A DNA stretch of 10,559 bases from positions 1-10,559 of the forward strand of contig NZ_CAMPHH010000108.1 in the NCBI RefSeq assembly GCF_946885855.1. Reading direction: 5' to 3'. Origin of the DNA: an uncultured Actinotalea sp. (GTDB lineage: Bacteria; Actinomycetota; Actinomycetes; Actinomycetales; Cellulomonadaceae). Both the position numbers and the translations under genes were made by a program. Below the pieces are notes generated by a model. It saw nothing but the letters and a program-made list of their open reading frames with translations. It did no database searches and was not told the origin of the DNA. The stretch's first letter is position 1, and each line of letters starts with the position of its first letter. This document shows, one piece after another, positions 6,309 through 10,559 of this stretch.

Positions 6309-8006
6309 TCAGTCGAAGGGCCCCGCGAGGTGCACCGCACCGTCGGCCCAGGCCAGCGCGCCGTCCGGGTCGAGCGCGCCGACCTGACGGCGGGACCACA
6401 CGGCGTCGTCGCGAGCCGGGAAGTCCTCCCGGAAGTGCCCGCCGCGCGACTCCGTGCGGCGCGCCGCGGCCGCGGTGAGCAGCGCGGCGACCTGGTGGAG
6501 GTTGGTCGTCTCCCACTCGGCGACCTGCGGCGCGGCCACCACCCCAGGGACGACGTCGGCGCGCGTCGGGATCGCGGCGAGGCCCTGGGCGGCCGCGGCG
6601 AGCGCCGGCGCGTTGCGGATGACGCCCGGCCCGGCCTGGGCCAGGCGCTGCACGCGCGACCGCACGGTCGCGGCGACCAGCGCCGGCTCGCCGGGCCGCG
6701 GGACCGGGTCCAGCTGGGGCACCTCGCCCACGTGCCGGACGATCCGCTCCGCGGCGCGGTGACCGAAGACGACGCCCTCGAGCAGCGAGTTCGACGCCAG
6801 CCGGTTCGCGCCGTGCACCCCGGTGCAGGCCACCTCCCCCGCCGCGTACAGGCCCGGCACGGTCGTGCGGCCGTCGAGGTCGGTGAGCACGCCGCCGGAG
6901 TGGTAGTGCTGCGCCGGGGCGACGGGCACGAGGTCCGTGGTCAGGTCGATGCCCTCGGCGAGCAGCCGCTCGTGGATGGTCGGGAACCGGTGCCGCAGGA
7001 AGTCGGCGCCGAGGTGCCGGGCGTCGAGGAAGACGTGGTCCGAGCCCGTCTCCGCCATCCGCCGCACGATCGCGTGCGCGACGACGTCCCGCGGCGCGAG
7101 CTCGGCCTGCGGGTGGACCGCCGGCATGAACCGGACGCCGTCGGTGTCCAGCAGGAGCGCGCCCTCCCCGCGCACGGCCTCGGACACCAGGGGCAGCTGG
7201 CCCTTCACGCCGGCCCCGAGCCACAGAACGGTGGGGTGGAACTGGACGAACTCGACGTCGGCGACCGCCGCGCCGGCGCGCAGGGCCGCGGCGAGGCCGT
7301 CGCCGGTGGCCTGCGCGGGGTTGGTCGAGGAGGCGTAGACCTGGCCGATGCCGCCGGTCGCGAGGACGACGGCCCGACCGAGCGCCGCCCCGACGCCGTC
7401 GCGCGAGCCCGCGCCGATGACGTGGAGGGTCACGCCGCACGCCGGGCCGGGGCGTCCGTCGCCGTCCGGCGCGGCGTTGAGCACGTCGAGGACGAGCGCG
7501 TGCTCGATGACCTCGATCCCCGGGTCGGAGCGGACGGCCTCGAGCTGCGCCACGAGCGCGCGGGAGATCTCCGCCCCCGTCGCGTCACCCCCGGCGTGCG
7601 CGATGCGGTCCGCGCCGTGCCCGCCCTCGCGGGTCAGCGCGATGCGCCCGTCGGCGTCGGTGTCGAAGCGCGTGCCCGCCGCGACGAGCTCCCGCACGCG
7701 GACGGGCCCCTCCTCGACGAGGACGTCGACCGCGGCGGGGTCGCACAGGCCCACGCCCGCCGTCAGGGTGTCCGCGCGGTGCGCGGCCGGCGAGTCCTCC
7801 GGGTCCAGGGCCGCCGCGATGCCGCCCTGCGCCCACACCGTCGAGCCGGAGGCGAGCTGACCCTTCGTCACGAGGAGCACGCGGTCCACGCGACGGCGCA
7901 GCCGCAGCGCCGCGGTGAGCCCGGCGATCCCGGAGCCGACGACGACGACATCGGCGCGGGCGGTCCAGCCCGCCGCGGGCGCCGCGAGCGTCCGCGCGAG
8001 CCTCAC
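6309..8006 (-). CDS. nadB: L-aspartate oxidase
   Basis: NadB is an FAD enzyme that oxidises L-aspartate to iminoaspartate, the first step of quinolinate synthesis; NadA would condense it with dihydroxyacetone phosphate. The 565-residue protein has the FAD loop [10 protein letters not shown] (about 21-30), [13 protein letters not shown], the substrate region [27 protein letters not shown], the active-site stretch [15 protein letters not shown] and the C-terminal flavin motif [14 protein letters not shown]. These separate it from succinate dehydrogenase flavoproteins, together with its context. The start is GTG 8006, overlapping the panD stop as GTGA; the open frame extends far upstream but only as shadow sequence inside panD and panC. 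It is the last gene of the minus-strand operon. nadA is not in the window, and nadC lies beyond the sulfur block. Confidence 0.95.
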   Translation of the reverse strand: MRLARTLAAPAAGWTARADVVVVGSGIAGLTAALRLRRRVDRVLLVTKGQLASGSTVWAQGGIAAALDPEDSPAAHRADTLTAGVGLCDPAAVDVLVEEGPVRVRELVAAGTRFDTDADGRIALTREGGHGADRIAHAGGDATGAEISRALVAQLEAVRSDPGIEVIEHALVLDVLNAAPDGDGRPGPACGVTLHVIGAGSRDGVGAALGRAVVLATGGIGQVYASSTNPAQATGDGLAAALRAGAAVADVEFVQFHPTVLWLGAGVKGQLPLVSEAVRGEGALLLDTDGVRFMPAVHPQAELAPRDVVAHAIVRRMAETGSDHVFLDARHLGADFLRHRFPTIHERLLAEGIDLTTDLVPVAPAQHYHSGGVLTDLDGRTTVPGLYAAGEVACTGVHGANRLASNSLLEGVVFGHRAAERIVRHVGEVPQLDPVPRPGEPALVAATVRSRVQRLAQAGPGVIRNAPALAAAAQGLAAIPTRADVVPGVVAAPQVAEWETTNLHQVAALLTAAAARRTESRGGHFREDFPARDDAVWSRRQVGALDPDGALAWADGAVHLAGPFD

Positions 8007-8491
8007 CGCGCACCCCACGGGAGCGCGGCGGTCCGCAGCGGCGCCCCGTGCCCTGCGCCCGCTTCGCCCCCGACGCCCTCGACGACGGCGCCCGGGTCGG
8101 CCCCGAGCGCGACCATGCGGTTCGCCGCGTCCACGTGCACGACCCGCGGGGCGTAGGTGCGCGCCTGCGCGTCCGGCAGCTGCCCGTAGGCGATGAGGAT
8201 GACGACGTCGCCCGGGTGCACCAGGTGCGCGGCGGCGCCGTTGACGCAGACGACGCCCGAGCCGCGCTCGCCCGCGAGCGCGTAGGTGGTCAGGCGCGCG
8301 CCGTTCGTCACGTCGACGACGTCGACCTGCTCGCCCGGCAGGACGTCGGCCGCCTCGAGCAGGCCGAGGTCCACCGTCACCGACCCGACGTAGTGCAGGT
8401 CCGCCGCCGTCACCGTCGCCCGGTGGATCTTGCCGGTCATCATCGTGCGCAGCCGACCGCCTCCCGCCGGTGCCGTCCGTCCGTCCGTCAT
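8003..8491 (-). CDS. panD: Aspartate 1-decarboxylase precursor
   Basis: PanD makes beta-alanine from L-aspartate for pantothenate synthesis and is a pyruvoyl enzyme formed by self-cleavage. The core [25 protein letters not shown] contains the cleavage site Gly36-Ser37; the serine becomes the pyruvoyl group of the alpha chain. [17 protein letters not shown] and [21 protein letters not shown] complete the fold. At 162 residues it is longer than the usual 115-140, with 16 extra residues at the N-terminus and a Gly/Ala-rich tail of about 30. The start is ATG 8491, overlapping the panC stop (ATGA); a start at the conserved Met17 (8443) would give the more usual N-terminus. Confidence 0.95.
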   Translation of the reverse strand: MTDGRTAPAGGGRLRTMMTGKIHRATVTAADLHYVGSVTVDLGLLEAADVLPGEQVDVVDVTNGARLTTYALAGERGSGVVCVNGAAAHLVHPGDVVILIAYGQLPDAQARTYAPRVVHVDAANRMVALGADPGAVVEGVGGEAGAGHGAPLRTAALPWGAR

Positions 8492-9459
8492 GCCCTCTCC
8501 CCCGCTCCCCCGGCGCCGTCGGCACCGTCCGCCCGCGTCCCGTCCGGTCGGTCGGGGCCGCGCCTGCCGGCCGGCCGCAGGACGACGTTGTCGATGAGCC
8601 GCGTCGTGCCCACGCGGGCGGCGACGGCCAGGACCGCCTCGCCGTCGTGGTCGTCCGGCACGTCCGTCGCGTCCCGCGGGTCCACGAGCGCGACGTAGTC
8701 CACCACGACACCCGCCTCCCCCTCGAGCACCCGACAGGCCGCTGCCAGCACGCCGTGCGCGCCGGTCCCGGTCGCGACGGCCTGCTCCGCGGCCCGCAGG
8801 GACCGCGACAGCGCGAGCGCGCGGGTCCGCTCCTCCGGGGACAGGTAGGCGTTGCGGGAGGACAGCGCGAGGCCGTCGGCGTCGCGCTCCGTCGGCCCGG
8901 CCACCACCTCGACCGGCACGTCCAGGTCCTCGACCATCCGCCGGACCGCCATGAGCTGCTGCGCGTCCTTCTGCCCGAACACGGCGACGTCAGGGCGCAC
9001 GAGGTGCAGGAGCTTGAGCACGACCGTGAGCACGCCGTCGAAGTGGCCGGGCCGGTGCGCGCCCTCGAGCCGCTCGCCGAGGCTCCCCGCGCTGACCCGG
9101 ACGACCGGCTCACCGCCGGGGTAGACCTCCTCCACGCCCGGGGCGAAGACGACGTCGGCGCCCTCCCCGGCCAGCAGCGCGAGGTCCCGCTCGAGGTCGC
9201 GCGGGTAGCGCGACAGGTCCTCGGCGGGACCGAACTGGAGCGGGTTGACGAAGATCGTGACGACCACCTGGTCGGCGCGGGTGCGGGCGAGCCGCACGAG
9301 CGCGAGGTGCCCCTCGTGCAGGGCGCCCATCGTCATGACGACGGCCCGCCGCGGGCGTCGGTCCGCGGGGTCGGGGCTGGTCCGGTGCGGGGCCGCCAGG
9401 ACGGCGTCGAGCTCGGCGCGCGTGCGGACGAGCACGGGCGCCGACACGTGCCGGGTCAT
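8488..9459 (-). CDS. panC: Pantothenate synthetase (pantoate-beta-alanine ligase)
   Basis: PanC joins pantoate and beta-alanine with ATP through a pantoyl-adenylate. The 323-residue protein shows [11 protein letters not shown] (41-51) with the HxGH-type nucleotide motif, [21 protein letters not shown], the pantoate-binding [20 protein letters not shown] and the LSSRNAYLS loop that stands in for KMSKS. The last 25-30 residues are Gly/Asp/Arg low complexity and probably disordered, making it somewhat longer than typical. The start is ATG 9459, which overlaps the upstream stop (ATGA) and has a good GAGGAGG 8 nt before it. The panC product uses the panD product directly, so their coupling is functional. 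Confidence 0.96.
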   Translation of the reverse strand: MTRHVSAPVLVRTRAELDAVLAAPHRTSPDPADRRPRRAVVMTMGALHEGHLALVRLARTRADQVVVTIFVNPLQFGPAEDLSRYPRDLERDLALLAGEGADVVFAPGVEEVYPGGEPVVRVSAGSLGERLEGAHRPGHFDGVLTVVLKLLHLVRPDVAVFGQKDAQQLMAVRRMVEDLDVPVEVVAGPTERDADGLALSSRNAYLSPEERTRALALSRSLRAAEQAVATGTGAHGVLAAACRVLEGEAGVVVDYVALVDPRDATDVPDDHDGEAVLAVAARVGTTRLIDNVVLRPAGRRGPDRPDGTRADGADGAGGAGERA

Positions 9460-10517
9460 GCGGGGGCCTCCTCGGGACCGTCGTGGTCGGGACCGTCGTG
9501 GTCGCCGTGGTCGCGGTCGGGACCGTCGTGGTCGCCGTGGTCGTGGTGGACGTCGACGTCGCGCGCCGCGGGAGGCCTCGGCTCGGCGAGAGCATCCAGC
9601 AGCCGGGCGGCCTGGCCCGTCGTGATCCGGTGGCCCGTCAGCGCGCGGCCGGTCGCGGCCCGGGCGAGCGCCCGGTAGGTGGGCGGCAGGTCGGCGGTGC
9701 CCGGGTCGCGACCAGCCAGCGCGGCGAGCTCGCGCAGGTGGGCGGCCACCGTCCCGGCGTCGCCCCGGACGACGGGGCCGGTGAGGGTCGAGACACCGCT
9801 CGAGCCCACGGCCGTCCCGTCCCCGGCCGTCCCCGCGCCCCGGACGGCGCCGTCCAGCGCCGCCGACAGGAGGGGGCCGAGCACGCGGTCCGGCGCGTCC
9901 ACGCCGGCTGCCGCGAGCGCCTGCGCCGCCTGGGCGACGAGCACGACGAGGTGGTTGGCGCCGTGCGCGAGGGCCGCGTGGTACAGCGGGCGCAGCTCCT
10001 CCGCGACGACGACCGGTTCCCCGCCGATCTCCACCACGAGGGCCTGCCCGATCGGCAGGACGGGCGAGGGTGCCGTCACGGCGAACGTGCAGCCGACCAG
10101 TCGCCCCAGGTCCAGCGACGTGCCCGTGAAGGTCATCGCGGGGTGCAGGGCGAGGGGGATCGCGCCGGCGGCACGCGCCGGGGCCAGCACCGCGGTCCCC
10201 AGCGCGCCGGCGGTGTGGACGACGATCTGCCCGGGCTGCCACGCCCCGAGGGCCGCCAGACCCGCGACCAGGTCCGCGAGGGCGTCGTCGGGCACGGTGA
10301 GCAGGACGAGCTCGGCGCGCTCGACGACCTGCTGCACCTCGAGGTGCTCCACCCCCGGCAGCAGGGTCGCGATGCGCTCGCGGCTCTCCGCCGAGATGCC
10401 GCTCGCGCCGACGACGGCGTGGCCCGCCGCGCGCAGGGCGCTGCCGAGCACGGCACCGACGCGTCCCGCACCGACGACGCCCACGCCGAGCCGGCCGGGG
10501 GCGGTCGACGCGCTCAC
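9456..10517 (-). CDS. Rossmann-like / DUF2520 oxidoreductase, candidate PanG-type ketopantoate reductase
   Basis: This 353-residue protein has an N-terminal NAD(P)-binding fold ([24 protein letters not shown], loop GAGRVG at 16-21), then [28 protein letters not shown] and [10 protein letters not shown] helical DUF2520 domain follows with [15 protein letters not shown]. Proteins of this build commonly precede panC in actinobacteria. As I recall, PanG, an alternative ketopantoate reductase described in Francisella, has a related architecture, so reduction of ketopantoate to pantoate is a reasonable guess; no panE is in the window. The C-terminus (about 320-353) is a His/Asp tail encoded by a short repeat. 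GTG 10517 is the only start visible; no in-frame stop occurs between it and the window edge, so the true start may lie outside. It overlaps panC by four bases. Confidence 0.85.
   Translation of the reverse strand: MSASTAPGRLGVGVVGAGRVGAVLGSALRAAGHAVVGASGISAESRERIATLLPGVEHLEVQQVVERAELVLLTVPDDALADLVAGLAALGAWQPGQIVVHTAGALGTAVLAPARAAGAIPLALHPAMTFTGTSLDLGRLVGCTFAVTAPSPVLPIGQALVVEIGGEPVVVAEELRPLYHAALAHGANHLVVLVAQAAQALAAAGVDAPDRVLGPLLSAALDGAVRGAGTAGDGTAVGSSGVSTLTGPVVRGDAGTVAAHLRELAALAGRDPGTADLPPTYRALARAATGRALTGHRITTGQAARLLDALAEPRPPAARDVDVHHDHGDHDGPDRDHGDHDGPDHDGPEEAPA
9476..9550 (-). repeat. 15/30-bp tandem repeat encoding a His/Asp tail
   Basis: GACCGTCGTGGTCG begins at 9476, 9491 and 9521; the segment 9491-9520 is repeated almost exactly at 9521-9550. 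The period is a multiple of three and in frame with the DUF2520 gene. On the minus strand it encodes alternating DHGDHDGPD units. Gain or loss of copies would change tail length without a frameshift. Confidence 0.85.
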
Positions 10518-10559
10518 GACGGCGGGACCGGCGGCGCCGGCGGGTGCTGGGCACCGGGC

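Noticed and set aside
6330..8156. 608-residue plus-strand open frame
   Set aside because: It is antisense to nadB and panD, crosses their overlap and shows no recognisable domain.
6309..9113. NadB as a 934-residue fusion protein
   Set aside because: The open frame continues upstream through panD and panC in another frame, but that part is repetitive shadow sequence; the GTG at 8006 overlapping the panD stop is the natural start.

Overview
The window is very GC-rich throughout. It shows GTG starts, short start/stop overlaps (ATGA, GTGA) and few Shine-Dalgarno sequences, which points to a high-GC Actinomycetota chromosome. The lysS, nadC, nadB, panD and panC neighbourhood resembles that of Cellulomonas-like actinobacteria; that family placement is inference. 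No rRNA, tRNA, transposase, integrase or CRISPR array is visible.

Layout, left to right. Positions 1-251 are non-coding and hold a 19-bp-phased array of a short element. A 61-residue one-helix membrane protein (252-437, minus) and lysyl-tRNA synthetase (522-2036, minus) follow, with a 10-bp tandem repeat over the lysS stop. nadC (2111-3043, minus) comes next. A plus-strand block then runs from 3058 to 6238: a single-domain rhodanese, a CsoR-family regulator of the CstR (persulfide-sensing) type, a SAM-dependent methyltransferase and a separately promoted CoA-disulfide/persulfide reductase with a C-terminal rhodanese domain. From 6309 to the right edge a minus-strand operon reads DUF2520/Rossmann oxidoreductase - panC - panD - nadB, each pair joined by a 4-nt stop/start overlap.

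The most interesting part is the plus-strand block. Two near-identical palindromes (ATACCCC-N2-GGGGTAT, at 3068-3083 and 4401-4416) sit between the -35 and -10 elements of its two promoters, with the same spacing in both. The encoded regulator keeps the two cysteines of CstR, 29 residues apart, and lacks the copper-ligand histidine of CsoR. The simplest reading is a reactive-sulfur regulon. The regulator represses its own operon and the reductase until persulfides oxidise it. Rhodanese then moves sulfane sulfur, the reductase converts CoA persulfide or polysulfide to sulfide, and the methyltransferase may cap sulfide or thiols. The last step is a hypothesis. The usual CstR targets (SQR, persulfide dioxygenase, TauE) are not in the window.

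The housekeeping genes make cofactors: nadB and nadC for quinolinate and NAD, panC, panD and possibly the DUF2520 protein (a candidate PanG-type ketopantoate reductase) for pantothenate and CoA. The sulfur block separates nadB from nadC, and the likely nadC promoter overlaps the first operator on the opposite strand, so nadC may respond to the same signal.
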